A DNA stretch of 64,000 nucleotides, from positions 884,922,001 through 884,986,000 of the forward strand of contig CM057456.1 of assembly GCA_016271365.2 (NCBI GenBank), written 5' to 3'. Each line of letters opens with the position of its first letter. The stretch's first letter is position 1. The stretch comes from Neoceratodus forsteri. Taxonomy: Eukaryota; Chordata; Ceratodontiformes; Ceratodontidae. A program made the translations under genes and the position numbers. Shown piece by piece: positions 40,826 to 50,959 of this stretch. The notes below the pieces were generated by a model that was not told where the DNA came from, did no database searches, and worked only from the letters and a program-made list of their open reading frames with translations.

Positions 40826-42784
40826 TGACCTTGTCCAGGAGCTTCTTCCTAAGGGTTTCATCCTGAACCTCAAGTAGATACCTTTCCAGCTCTGAAAGAA
40901 TAGCTTTTTGGAAAGCAACTATATGCGAGACATAGTTGAGAGATCTAATGCCACAGGAGGAAGAAGAAGAATAAATTTTTCACCTGAACTGGTCTAACTG
41001 CCTCGAGTCATTACCTGGAGGTGAAGAACTCCAGTTGGGCTGGCCGGTCATGGGCAGCAGTAATGATCATGAAGTCAGCCTTAGGATGGGAGTTAAGGTG
41101 TTGAATCCCTTCTGGGGGCTAATAGGTCCGGTCTGCCTTCCTGGAGACCGCTGGTATGGAGGACGGTTGCTGCCATAGAGTGGTGACCAAGTCCTCATGG
41201 GGTCCCATCCACGGGGATATGGGGATGGGATCCGAAGTAGTAAGGTCCAGGTGCTCCGCTAGTCTTTGGTGTTGTGGATCAACCTCTTTTGTGGACCAGC
41301 CCCCGGCTACCTGTATGGAGCACAAGAGGTCTCCAAAAGATGGGTCGTCCAGAAGGGAGTTAGGAGACTCTTTTGGGGGAACCTCAACAGGAGATCTAGG
41401 ATCCAAAGGATCGGTGTCAGACTCCATGTCAGAGGGTTCTGAGCAGCTAGGAATGCAAGGGTCCATACCCATGGTACCCGCAGTAAGAGAACCGGATGTT
41501 CCACCCACAGGAGGTGGTCGAGGGGGGACCCTGGGTTGTGGGGTTCCCCTAATGATGCCTGAGCTCTGACAGTAACTGGGTTCTGGCCTCCTGCCACCAG
41601 TGGGGTGCTTTTTCTGGCACCGGTGGTGGTGGAGGAGGAGGAGGCTGGTGGGACGGATAACCTGGGTACTGATGCCAAGAAGGGTAATGATAACCCATCT
41701 GTGGATAGTAGGAATACCCAGGGTATCCTGGCATTGGGTATCCCAGTGTTGGGTGTCCTGGCATCAGGTATCCTGGTGTTGGAGGCACATAGCCCGGTGT
41801 TGGAAATTGTGGAGTTGATGGTGGGCCGCCCAGAGGCAGGACAATGGGATCTGAGCCCGGAAACCCACATGGAGGATCTGGTCCTGCTGGGGGCAGTGCC
41901 ATGGCACCTCAAGGAGGTGCGGGATCTTGAAGGGCCCCCGAAGGTCCCGAGGGAGGAGGCTCCATGAAGAGATCCCCAGCCGGTGTCAGACAAAAATCCA
42001 GAGACAGTGGAAGGCCTGCCGAGGGGGGTAGGTCCGGAAGGAGCCCCGACAGCAGGTCCAAATGAGATTTCGCTGGTAGGAAAATCAGCGGATCAGGTGG
42101 CGAGTCCCTGGGATGTAACACCCTAGAGGATGAGGGGTCACTCTGCCCCTCACTCTGTCTGATGTCAGGGGCCAAACTGGAGCCTGACGGGAGAGTGGAA
42201 GGATCCAGGAGGGCGACAGTGGAGCCGTCGTCCGACTGATCAGACTGAGCTGGGCTGGTGGTAGTCCGGAGACCGCTGCTAGACTTATCGGCAGAGGCTG
42301 TGCACCCTTCAACGGGGTCGAGGGGTGTCTTATCGGCAGGGCAGGTAGACTTTACAGAGACCTCTAAAGAGGCGACCCCCGGCTGCCCGCTCACCTCAGC
42401 AGGAGGGGGAGAAGGTGCCTGGCCTAAAGAAGCAGACAGGACACCAGCAGAAGTACTCATAGTTTCGGAGGGCCTCCCGCGTGACAACGGACTCCATTCC
42501 CGGCACTTTTTTTTGCTTTTCTTCTTTTTCGGGCCCGGTGACGATGACCTATCCTGCAGTTCCTGGAGCTCCTTTTCCATCGATGCCAGTCGTCGGGTCA
42601 GGAGATGGGCCTCGAGGGTCCGCTTACGCCTGGTTCGGGTCGCCTGGCTGAAGGCCTGGCAGATAGACCACTCCTGGGAGTTGTGCTTAGAACTGAGGCA
42701 GAGGAGGCAGCGGGAATGGTCATCCCTGTGCGGGATTTGAGCACCGCACTTTGAGCACTTTTTCTTCTGTCTAGAAGACATCAA
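40826..42784 (-). pseudogene. Inner DIRS gag, N-terminal and central part
   Basis: The start is ATG at 42784, about 120 bp inside the right ITR. The N-terminus has CSKCGAQIPHRDDHSRCLLC, the Cys/His motif typical of vertebrate DIRS Gag. A basic KKKKSKKKCREW patch and a long Ser/Pro-rich acidic region follow. A TGA stop lies at 41911-41909. Directly after it, still in frame, comes a Pro/Gly/Tyr-rich repeat region (41.80-41.65 kb; PGY units), a proline run and PHWWQEART. A shift near 41.55 kb leads to PKESPNSLLDDPSFGDLLCS and EVDPQHQRLAEHL (41.40-41.24 kb). Further breaks follow before 40.9 kb. The product would form the element's particle. Confidence 0.85.
41660..41810 (-). repeat. Imperfect tandem repeat encoding PGY units in DIRS gag
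   Basis: Repeats of 'gggtatcctggcat' and close variants with a period of about 15-30 bp occur between 41690 and 41800. On the coding (minus) strand they give PTPGY, MPGHP, LGYPMPGYPGY and similar units. Confidence 0.8.
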
Positions 42785-42899
42785 ATAGAGCGAAACAATT
42801 TAGTTGAAAACTACTTATGAGGCCAAGAAAACTTCGACAAAAAGGCGGATGTCTGATCGCTGTTGTATTGTGTACGGAACGTTACTGAGGTGACGGCAG

Positions 42900-43090
42900 G
42901 AAAGAACTGGTGAGTGGGCGCGGGACCACCTCTTTTAGAGCCGGGCTGACATCACATCACGTCACGTCACCCGATGTCAGGGGTGGTCTCCGCTGATGAT
43001 TGCTATCTACAAGTTTGCAGTTCGAACCTGACGCCAGGGGGCGCAGTCCTATATGTGAAGACCTACTGCAGGAACCCTCTTGAAGTATGA
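42900..43090 (-). repeat. Inner DIRS right inverted terminal repeat
   Basis: This is the reverse complement of the left ITR at 25907-26118, ending 'gaacctcttgaagtatgat'-like at about 43090 (observed 'ccctcttgaagtatgat'). It contains an expanded run of CACRTCAC units at 42948-42972 where the left ITR has a single CRE-like site. It lies upstream of gag on the minus strand and would carry the gag promoter. Confidence 0.9.
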
Positions 43091-43979
43091 TCAAATGATA
43101 TGCTTGCAACACATCTTATTGTTCCTACAACAAGGACTGGACAAAGGACTATCAGTATCCTCATTGAGGGTACAAGTGGCAGCAATCAGTGCGGCATTGG
43201 GACCCATAGACAACTTCACACCTGGGTCACACCCAGACGTGCTCAGATTCCTCAAGGCCACCACCAATATTCGCCCCATACTTAAGCAACCGGTGGCTCT
43301 GTGGGATCTTAACGCACTAGCAAAGCCACCATTCGAACCACTAGATTCGAAAGACCTAAAGTGGATGTCACTCAAGACAGCGTTCTAGGTGGTACTATGC
43401 TTGGCAAGATGGCTAAGCAAAATCAGGGCCCCATATTGCAAGCCCCCTTTCCTCCTATTTCACAATAATGGAGTCACCTTGAAACTGACTCCCTCCTTCA
43501 TGCCAAAGGTAGCAAACCCCTTTCACATGGCGCAAACAATAGAACTACCGGCTTGGAGTCGACAAGACACCAATGATCAGACCACTCCCACTCCACAGTG
43601 GGACATGAAGAGAATCATCTCTATATACTTAGACAGGACAAAGGACTTCAGATCAACCGACACACTCTTTGTGTTAACCTCAGGCCACAGAAAAGGCCAG
43701 ACAGCTGCACAATCCAAACCTGCGCAATGGATTAAACAGACCATCAAAGAGGCATACAAACTCCAAGGGCTCCAACAGCCCCCACACTTTACTGCCCATT
43801 CAACCCGAGCAATATCAACTTCATGGGCAGAGCAAAACAGACCCACGGTACAGGACATTTGTGCAGCCACAACATGGTCTTCTATTCACACATTCACCAG
43901 ACACTACAGACTAGACATTACGAACTTTGAAAAGTCAAACTTTGCTAGGAAAGTACTGTTAGCACATTCGGGCACCTAA
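43091..43979 (+). pseudogene. Outer DIRS tyrosine recombinase, main part
   Basis: The frame opens right after the inner DIRS end: ILLFLQQGLDKGLSVSSLRV (core-binding domain), SHPDVLRFLKATTNIRP, WDLNALAKPPFEPL and DLKWMSLKTAF. A TAG stop at 43386-43388 follows. From 43389, 196 codons are open in the same frame to a natural end: RTKDFRSTDTLFVLTSGHRK, then the catalytic C-terminus FTAHSTRAISTSWAEQ, DICAATTWSSIHTFTRHYRL. H-x-x-R and the nucleophile Tyr (HYRLD) are intact. With the N-terminal part at 25.74-25.91 kb the gene would be complete except for the insertion and one stop. Confidence 0.9.
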
Positions 43980-44040
43980 CCGGGCTGCCTACCCCACCCA
44001 CTTCTCACTATCACTGCTTATTAGCACCCAGATGGTAATG

Positions 44041-44160
44041 GATGGGGGATGCTGTAAGGTGATGCAATATGCAATGGTAGTTTACTCACTTGGTAAAGGT
44101 GATTGCATGAGCATCAACTTACAGCATCCCCAGCCCAACCTGGGTAAACTGGTAAGGCGC
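44041..44160. repeat. Outer DIRS internal complementary region
   Basis: It starts with the reverse complement of the left ITR end (GGATGCTGTAAGGTGATGCA at 44047). It then passes 'tatgcaatggtagtttactcacttggtaaaggtgattgcatgagcatca', the reverse complement of the right ITR end, and finishes with 'cttacagcatcccc'. This is the expected sequence of the joined element ends. It allows both termini to be placed (20551 and about 44565). Confidence 0.88.
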
Positions 44161-44394
44161 CTCGGATAGGTTCACAAACACAGCACACAGCTACAGTCAG
44201 ACACACTACAACAAACTCTGATCCTTGACCCAGCATGCCGTATGGGCTGGCATATTCTAGCATGTAAATAATAGGAATTAAACACACACACAATAGAACC
44301 AGCCTCAGAGGGTTTTAATGCGGCCCATGGGCCATGTTTAACCTACATTTTTTCTAAGACTTATCCTAGACTACTTACAGCTTTGGAAGACTCA
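44161..44394. other. Outer DIRS segment between internal complementary region and right ITR
   Basis: Noncoding; contains a short (AC)n run at about 44283-44293. No other structure seen. Confidence 0.5.
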
Positions 44395-44565
44395 AACTGG
44401 AGAGCAGGGGGACACAGCAGGACCTAGGCAGATCAGATTTCTAACATCTGGTCACATGTGCATCATTTGCCTATGAGATGGACATCAACCCAGGTGGTAA
44501 TAGATGGGGGATGCTGTAAGGTGATGCTCATACAATCACCTTTACCAGGTGAGTAAATTACCATT
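44395..44565 (-). repeat. Outer DIRS right inverted terminal repeat
   Basis: It begins AACTGGAGAGCAGGGGGACA and continues 'cagcaggacctaggcagat', pairing with the left ITR. It extends about 30 bases further (CACCTTTACCAGGTGAGTAA, then attaccatt), which the left end lacks but the internal complementary region contains. Confidence 0.9.
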
Positions 44566-44612
44566 ACTGCCATATAGTAGATTGTATAAGAATGATTCTG
44601 ACGACTTCCAAG

Positions 44613-44942
44613 CTGATATTTTCTGTAGCTACAAATCCCAGAATCCCCTGCAGCTGACATCAGAGCAGGGTTGCAGCATTAGAAGATTCAATAGCGTACA
44701 GTGCATGTTAGAATTTTTATAAGTACTGATCTTTTGTTTGCTGGCCCTGCTGTCCTACTGGGGTTACGTACAGTCAAAGAGAACTGTACTTAGCTCTGGG
44801 AGACCAGCTGGACTGGCAAACATCTGATCCTGATCTGAGCTTATAAAATCTCAAAAAAACATTGCAGGCTATTGGATCTCCCAGTGCTGCAGCCCTGCTC
44901 TGATGTCAGCTACAGGGAATTGTGGGAAGTCATGAAAATCAG
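44613..44942. mobile_element. Foldback/MITE-like element with about 65-bp inverted termini
   Basis: The left end (CTGATATTTTCTGTAGCTAC, then aaatcccagaatcccctgcagctgacatcagagcagggttgcagca) pairs with the right end (tgctgcagccctgctctgatgtcagctacagggaattgtgggaagtcatGAAAATCAG). The centre is unique and about 200 bp. No transposase is present. The element lies between the outer DIRS and Gypsy-2. Confidence 0.8.
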
Positions 44943-44997
44943 CCTGATACACTCTAATATACTGCAAGAAACAGTAAATAAAAAATGTTTTTACACA

Positions 44998-46590
44998 TGT
45001 AACCCCCCTGCAAATCGGGGTTCCCAAAAGACTTCCAGGAGCTTGCTTGAATGCTCCAAGCCTGAATGGTGTTTGGCATTTAAGCCATTTATCAGTGAGT
45101 GTTTTTAGAACCTCTGGTACTGTCTCTTTAAGAGCTGTCTGCTTGCAGACATAATTAGTTTGTATGGGGACTGTGTGTTTCTTTGATTGAGTACCACTCA
45201 AGCTGCTGCCAATTCACTTCATTTTGCAGTCACTAGGAGTGCAAGGGAACCTATCTGACGGATGTAACTGTTTGCCAGAAATTATTTAGAGTAATAATGA
45301 AATTACAGTTTGTCTAACCTGCTTTCTTGCAGTCAGAACTGTGTCTGCTAGTTCCCCATTCTAGTTTTGAACTGCTGAACTGGACCAATCAGTGTGGGGT
45401 AAGCTAGCTCTAAAATGGTGCCTTGGACGAATCAGAACTTGGACTCATAATCTGAGCCAGCCACAAGAGGATTGTATGGGCAGTGACTCTGGGAGATGTA
45501 GTTTAGACTTCAGCACCTTTTGGACCAACAGCAGCAGTCTATTGTGGTGACAGCCAATCCAGTCAAGAACTGGGAGGAACTCAAAGGAAGTGCCGGTTTT
45601 GTCGGTTGGAGTTTCAGTTGAGCTTTGGCAGTGAAGAAGGAAGGAGCCCTGTGCTTTTCAGTGTGCAGTTTTAGTCAACGTGTGTAAGGCCCAAGTTCGG
45701 TCTGCAGCTTGTAGGACTGAATCCGTCTGTGAAAAGAATCAAAGGATCTCTGAAGAGTAGAAACCAGGCTCCCTGTAGAAGACTGGAGGAATTGCTGAAA
45801 ATTGCACTCGGTCTGTCAGGAACTGAATCTGCTGTGTGTTCTCCCGGGTATTGTGCAGTAATTGCGATCGGGATACAGATGCAGCCTGCCTGGTATAGTG
45901 CTTTCTTTTATATGGATGTGTGAAGAGGTTTGTGTACCTCAAGTGAGCCCTGCTGACATTGAAGGACCCTATCTTATTTGGAGGTCGTGAGTACTAATTC
46001 AGGGTCGCTCCTGTTGGATTGCCACATTAAATCCAAATGGAATTACTGTACTGCTGACTGTTTAATTCTCTTTTCTCTGTGGAAAGGGCCCTACCAGCTG
46101 CCACGGCTTGGACCAGCAACTAGGCTTGGTACCTAGGGACAGTAACTGATAGGGACAGGGCCTGTGCACAGAGCTATAGGTAGATTATTAAAGTGATAAG
46201 CTAATTAACCTGATTTCCCCTGTCCTTGTTATATCCCCTAAACAAATCAGAGCTGCTTGTTTCAGCAAAGTTATACTGCCTGAGGTACTTGTCTATGTTA
46301 AAGTACTGTACTGTGATTGTTGCACTGTATCTCGTTTCACAGGAGGTCCCAGTGCCGGAACCAGACCTGGGGTAAGTGTATACTGTGAAGGTAATTCTGA
46401 TATATTGTGTGGGCCACTAGTGGAAAGAAAGGGGTTGCAGTGTCCCAGAGGGCTGTGACCAAGTTAGTTTAACTATTGCAAACCCTGACCTCTGGGTGGA
46501 GGCACCGCCATTGGATCCAGGCCCCTCAACCTGTTAGTGGCAAATCAGGCAGGGGTAGTAGCCCTGGGATAGCGCCATCTAGGGGTTACA
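44998..46590 (+). repeat. Gypsy-2 5' LTR
   Basis: It matches the 3' LTR along its whole length at roughly 95 percent or better, with many one-base indels. Candidate promoter and R-region elements are not certain: the site AATAAA of the 3' LTR (at 54332) reads AACAAA here (46240). The edge at 46590 is fixed by the primer site that follows. Confidence 0.93.
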
Positions 46591-46593
46591 TCT

Positions 46594-46614
46594 TGGAGGC
46601 TCACCGCTGGGATT
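46594..46614 (+). promoter_or_regulatory. Gypsy-2 primer binding site, threonine-tRNA-like
   Basis: Three bases after the LTR the sequence reads TGGAGGCTCACCGCTGGGAT. From my knowledge of vertebrate tRNA-Thr(AGT), whose 3' end is ...CCCAGCGGTGCCT plus CCA, this is its complement except for two extra bases after TGGAGG. The match is recalled, not searched. Confidence 0.55.
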
Positions 46615-46639
46615 GTGTGTCCTCTAGTGGCCATATTTA

Positions 46640-47690
46640 CAAACCACTGTTAAGAAAAAATGGGTACCCGACAGAAGTGGCTGTGCACCGGCTGGTGGAG
46701 TGGTGTACTGGGGAGGAGATCGACCCCCAAAATGCTATCTTATCCTGGACATCCCCTGGGTATCAATACGGACACTGTGCAGGAGTACTTTCCAAGGTGG
46801 AAGGTTTACAAACCCTGTGGTGGTGGGTCGGCATGCTAACCTGCTCACCCACACTTTCCTGGCCTAGTAGAGTTTAAGGATCCATAGATAGCTCAAAGTG
46901 CCACAGACCATTACCCCAGAGGAGCCCTCACTGCTTGGAGTGATAACTAAGGACAGTAAGACCCGGGGAATCAGCCCCACCACTATCTGAAACTTTTGAG
47001 GAGAAATTTGCTGAATGGTTGCTGGGAGAGGAAAACTGTGGAGGACTTGAAGAAACTATTCTTGCCACCTGGGGTGTTCCTCCCCAACACCCTCTCCTGC
47101 TCCAGTGCCCGTAATGGTGGCTGAACCAATGCAGACTCCTATTTCTGCACCTGCCATTAGTCACGACTCTTACGAAGGTTGAGGATCTTCTCTGGCACCT
47201 CCCACCCCCAGGGGAGGATGACTGGGAGACCTGGATAGACTATGTTGCCCCAAGTGCTAGAATGGCAATGCTCGGAAGGCGAAAAGCGAAAGAGGGTTAG
47301 TGAGAGCCTCCGAGGTCCTGCCCTGGCTACCATCCGTGCTAAACGGGCCAGTAACCCTGAAGCGACTGCACAGGCCTATCTTGAGGCCTTGGAGAATGTG
47401 TATGGGAGCCCAGATTCTGATGAGGACCTATGGTGGAGAGTAAGAAATGCACAACAGTACCAAGGGGAGTTGTTGTCTGTGTATGTCTCTCGGCTGGAAA
47501 AATTGTTGCAAGAATGCCTCAGAAAGGGTAGTTTGCCAGCGATTGAACTGGACCGAACCAGACTGGACAGAATCCTAAGTCTGCCCCTTCTCAGAACTGC
47601 TGTTGCTTCAGTTACGCCTGGCAAATCGACTGGAATCCCACCCTCCTATGATGAGTTAATGAGAAATTGAGGAGTTGAGAAAAGGCGACC
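46640..47690 (+). pseudogene. Gypsy-2 gag, PNMA-like
   Basis: The N-terminus around 46675-46830 (VAVHRLVEWCTGEEIDPQNA, then a GY.YGHC..VLSKVEGLQ region) resembles the N-terminal PNMA domain (L..WC..M.ID...A.L..GIP.....I...L). Shifts separate it from the capsid-like part at 47205-47670. There 142 codons are open: EKRKRVSESLRGPALATIRA, AYLEALENVYGSPDSDEDLW, LLSVYVSRLEKLLQECLRKG. This is the capsid fold region shared by Gypsy Gag and PNMA/ZCCHC12-type host proteins. An in-frame end at 47668 precedes the zinc knuckle. It is the structural protein of the particle; no intact frame remains. Confidence 0.8.
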
Positions 47691-48104
47691 TCGGGAGTAC
47701 CTGCACCAACAGCTGTGGCTCGACCGAGTGACTGAGGTGACCCATCAAGTGAAGTTCAGGGGCAGAGGTTGACAGTCAATGAGTGCTCTGACAAGGAAAA
47801 GATATGCCACAATGGGCGAACTGTTGAGAGAATCCGGAATTCAAAACAGTCCCTTTATGAAGGCCACGCCTGCAAGTGCAGGCCCTGACCTATATCCGAC
47901 TGCATCTGCTATGGGGTGGGGTACCCACCCATGTATCTCCTGCTGATAACAGCTCCAAACTCAATTCTTGACCATGGAAGTGGAGAAACTGACGAGATGT
48001 CTCAAATGCTTATCACACGCAGACAGAGATGGCACCCAGGTTTCCAGTTAGTAATACCCCGCCCTGGCTCCCAGTGTGGCGCCTCGGCCAGCTCAAACTC
48101 CAGA

Positions 48105-48160
48105 AAGTATGTTTTGCTATAATTGTGGGAAAGATGGGCACATGAAAGGAATGCCAGTCC
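48105..48160 (+). pseudogene. Gypsy-2 Gag CCHC zinc knuckle
   Basis: The frame reads FCYNCGKDGHMK and then a one-base shift at about 48148, after which the fourth Cys (tgc) is found. The C-x2-C-x4-H-x4-C pattern of an RNA-binding retroviral-type knuckle is evident if the shift is ignored. Confidence 0.8.
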
Positions 48161-48259
48161 CAAAGACACTGACAAAGTTGCATATAGGCTACAAGGAGAG
48201 CTTGGAGAAGAAATCAGTGGTTAAGAGGTGCACGACATGATCCCAGTGAGGGCACCAAA

Positions 48260-48715
48260 ATGCTAATTCATGTCCTTTGTGGCAAGGTCAGTTGCCCAGG
48301 CCCCACTACCGCCTCTCCAGACTGGTCCAGAATAGTGGGTCCCTCCATGGAGACCACTGTAAAGGTGAATGGAGTGTCTACAAGAGCTGTATTAGACAGT
48401 GGCTCCCAAGTGACAATTATGTTCCAGGATTGGTATCAGAAGCATTTGTCAGACGTACCCTTACAACCATTAGAAGGACTGCATGTATGGGGTTAAGTGA
48501 GAAGGCCTACCCTATTCCGGGTATATCCGAATTTGGCTGTCTTTCCCCACCTCCGTGGCTGGAGTGGCGAACAAGTAGAGACCCTAGCCTTAGTGTGTCC
48601 CCCACTGGACTGTATGATGGTGTCCCTTTGTTGATTGGAACAAATGCTCATATGTTAGGAAGGCTGGCACAGTTGTGTTATGAAAAACAGGGTCAAAGAC
48701 TAGTAGAGCTTTAAG
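48260..48715 (+). pseudogene. Gypsy-2 aspartic protease
   Basis: STRAVLDSGSQVTIMFQDWY (about 48377-48435) carries the catalytic D-S-G intact. A shift near 48490 moves to the frame with GVPLLIGTNAHMLGRL (48616-48665), the second conserved block ('L.IGTN'). Gypsy-1 has the same layout with DSG lost. It would cut the polyprotein. Confidence 0.85.
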
Positions 48716-49329
48716 AGTTCGCTTTAATTAAGAAGGCCTATGAGGCACAGAGAGATGCTGAAAAACAGAACCAGAGGAACCGGTCGGAATTGTATGGAAG
48801 AAGGATCCTGAGTCTCTGATCCTGGCGCAAATGCCCAGTGTACCTTACAGGAGAGGTCCGTATCAGAAAGGATGTTAAGAATAAAATATTAATGTTGGAT
48901 GCACCAGGCGATGGAAAATTGCCAGAGGGACTGCTGGTCAAGCCTAGTATTTTGCCGCTAGAGCCCATGCTTATGCCAGAAGGGTAATGGTCCAAGTTCA
49001 TAATGTGTCTGAAAGAGACATTCGAGTAAACAGAGGTTGCATCCTGGCTAATGTGCATTGTGCAGACACTGCAGTGCTACCCAGCAGCAAGAGTTCAAGA
49101 AGAATGACAGAGTAACGCCTGACTTGTTTGATTTGGCGACTCCGCTGCCAGCTGAATGGAAAGTGAGGATCAGTGAGAAGCTTGCCCAGAGAACCAGGTG
49201 TTTTCTTTAAAGGAATGGGATGTGAGGATGCGTGCAAGGAGCTGAGCACAATATCCGGCTGCATGACGAACCATTTCGTGAGAGGTCTCGACGCCTGGCA
49301 CCTGCTGACATAGATGATGTGAGGCGGCA

Positions 49330-50000
49330 TCTGCAGAGATGTTAGCTGCTGGTGTAATACAAGAATCCAGAAGCCCTTATGCTTCCCCATTGTGGTAGTG
49401 AGGAAAAAGAATGGAACAGTAAGGATGTGTGTGGATTATCCTTTTAAACGTGGACTATCCTGATCAGTACACAATGCCCGCATTCAGGATGCTTTGGACT
49501 GCCTAAGCGGGAGCAAGTGGTTCTCTGTGCTGGATCTCCATGGTGGGTACTACCAGATCCCGATGGCCCCAGAGGACCGTGAGAAGACAGCCTTTATCTG
49601 TCCGCTTGGCTATTGAATTCATGAGGATGCCTCAAGGGTTTCAGGTGCCCCAGCCACTTTTCAGCGATTGATGGAGCGTGCAGTGGGGACATGAACTTAC
49701 TAGAGTGCCTGGTATACCTAGATGATGTTATTGTGTTTGGCAGCTCACTGGAGGAACATGAGAGCAGATTATTTAAGGTATTGGACCGACTGGAGGACTT
49801 TGGCCTTAAACTGTCCATTGATAAGTGTCAATTCTTTCAAACATCAGTAAAGTATGTGGGACACATAGTATCCACGAGGAATAGAGACCGACCCAAGTAA
49901 AGTTGAGGCCTTGACCACCTGGCACAGCCCAAAAATCTAAAAGAACTGCAAAGATTCCTGGGATTCTGTGGTTATTATCGGCGCTTCATCAAGGACTATT
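49330..50000 (+). pseudogene. Gypsy-2 reverse transcriptase
   Basis: Motifs occur in alternating frames: ESRSPYASPIVVVRKKNGT then VRMCVDY (49360-49440), FSVLDLHGGYYQIPMAPEDR (about 49520-49580), FMRMPQGF (49620), and a 69-codon open frame at 49691-49900 with ECLVYLDDVIVFGSSLEEHE (active site at 49715-49726 intact) and LSIDKCQFFQTSVKYVGHIV. The thumb follows with [20 protein letters not shown] (about 49935-49995). One-base deletions cause most breaks. Confidence 0.9.
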
Positions 50001-50039
50001 CAAGAGTGATCCGCCCTTTACTTAACCTACTCAAGGGTA

Positions 50040-50600
50040 TCCCCAACCCACAAAAAATACCAAAGTCAGCGTCCTCAAGACTGAAAAAGTGTATTTTCAT
50101 CCAGTGAAGTATTTGGGGCCGCTGGACTCCTGATTGTGAGACTGCTTTTCATGAGATCATATATCAACTACCCATGCTCCAGTGCTGGCCTATGCCGATC
50201 CAAGAAAACCTTACGTCCTGCACACTGATGCTAGCTTGCAAGGGTTGGGGGCTGTGTTGTACCAAACACGAGAATGGCCTGAGACCAGTGGCCTTTGCCA
50301 GTAGAAGCCTGACCCCATCCGAAAAGAACTATCCTGTACATAAGTTAGAGTTCCTAGCTTTGAAGTGGGCTATTGTTGACCAATTCCATGAGTACTTGTA
50401 TGGGGCTAAAATACTAGTAAAACTGACAATAATCCTTTGACCTATGTGCAGACCTCAGCTAAGTTGGATGCCACTGGCCATAGGTGGCTTTCTGCATTAT
50501 CTACATATGACTATGCTCGAATACCGAGCAGGTCTGAACCACATAGATGCTGATGCTCTCTCCGGAGGCCTGTTCCCCAGAATGATTGGGTCCGATTGGC
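50040..50600 (+). pseudogene. Gypsy-2 RNase H
   Basis: After a region decayed around 50040-50180 the sequence reads YVLHTDASLQGLGAVLYQT across a shift, LRPVAFASRSLTPSEKNYPV, and KLEFLALKWAIVDQFHEYLY (50280-50400). Then come TYVQTSAKLDATGHRW and HIDADALS. The family's D, E and D positions are visible. The end leads directly to the integrase. Confidence 0.88.
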
Positions 50601-50959
50601 AGAACCTGACATTGGGCACTCTGCGGAAGTTTGACAGGAGGAACAAATGTCCACGGACGCAGTGGACTGCATGGTGGATTGCTTGGGAGCCTCTGAGAAT
50701 TGCATACCTGCTGCTTATTGCCACTTTTCTGCAATAGACATTGGTGCACTGCCTCAGCTGGACAATGACAGTATTCGGCGGGCTCAATCCGCGATCCCAT
50801 GATCAAAGCAGCTTTAGAAGCCCTCTATGCAGGAAAAGATGTGTCCAAATTCGCTCCACTGATTTGAGAACTGCACTGTTATACAAAGAAGGTCCTAAGT
50901 TGAAACTGATCAATAAACTGTTATACAGAGAAACAGTAGACAGAGGGGACAAGTAGACA

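Larger units (their letters stand above)
25907..43090 (-). mobile_element. Inner DIRS-type retrotransposon with its own nested LINEs
   Basis: Read on the minus strand: right ITR (43090-42900), gag (42784-about 40700), RT (split at 39965/30510), RNase H (to about 29300), recombinase plus ITR in two tandem copies (29277-27650 and 27648-25907). Its ITRs match each other at about 85-90 percent over 190-210 bp, and each recombinase copy is followed by an internal complementary region. It lies in the outer element's recombinase gene. The two DIRS elements are different families: their Gag and RT share motifs but little sequence. Without the LINEs and duplication it would be about 6 kb. Confidence 0.92.
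20551..44565 (+). mobile_element. Outer DIRS-type retrotransposon, carrying a 17-kb nested insertion
   Basis: Components in order are: left inverted terminal repeat (20551-20691), leader, gag (22438-about 23845), RT-RNase H (23850 to about 25770), tyrosine recombinase split at 25907/43090, internal complementary region (about 44041-44160), and right inverted terminal repeat (44395-44565). Inverted termini plus an internal segment complementary to both ends, a DIRS-type RT with RNase H, and a tyrosine recombinase instead of an integrase define the DIRS order. DIRS elements insert through a circular intermediate and leave no target duplication; none is visible. Without the nested element it would be about 6.8 kb. 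Confidence 0.92.

Noticed and set aside
41119..42740. Plus-strand ORFs of 72-160 codons across the inner DIRS gag
   Set aside because: They are antisense shadows of the Pro/Ser/Gly-rich gag frames.
44998..46590. Host gene promoter or exon in the 1.6-kb repeat
   Set aside because: The segment is duplicated exactly at 53082-54687 and bounds a Gypsy interior, so it is an LTR.
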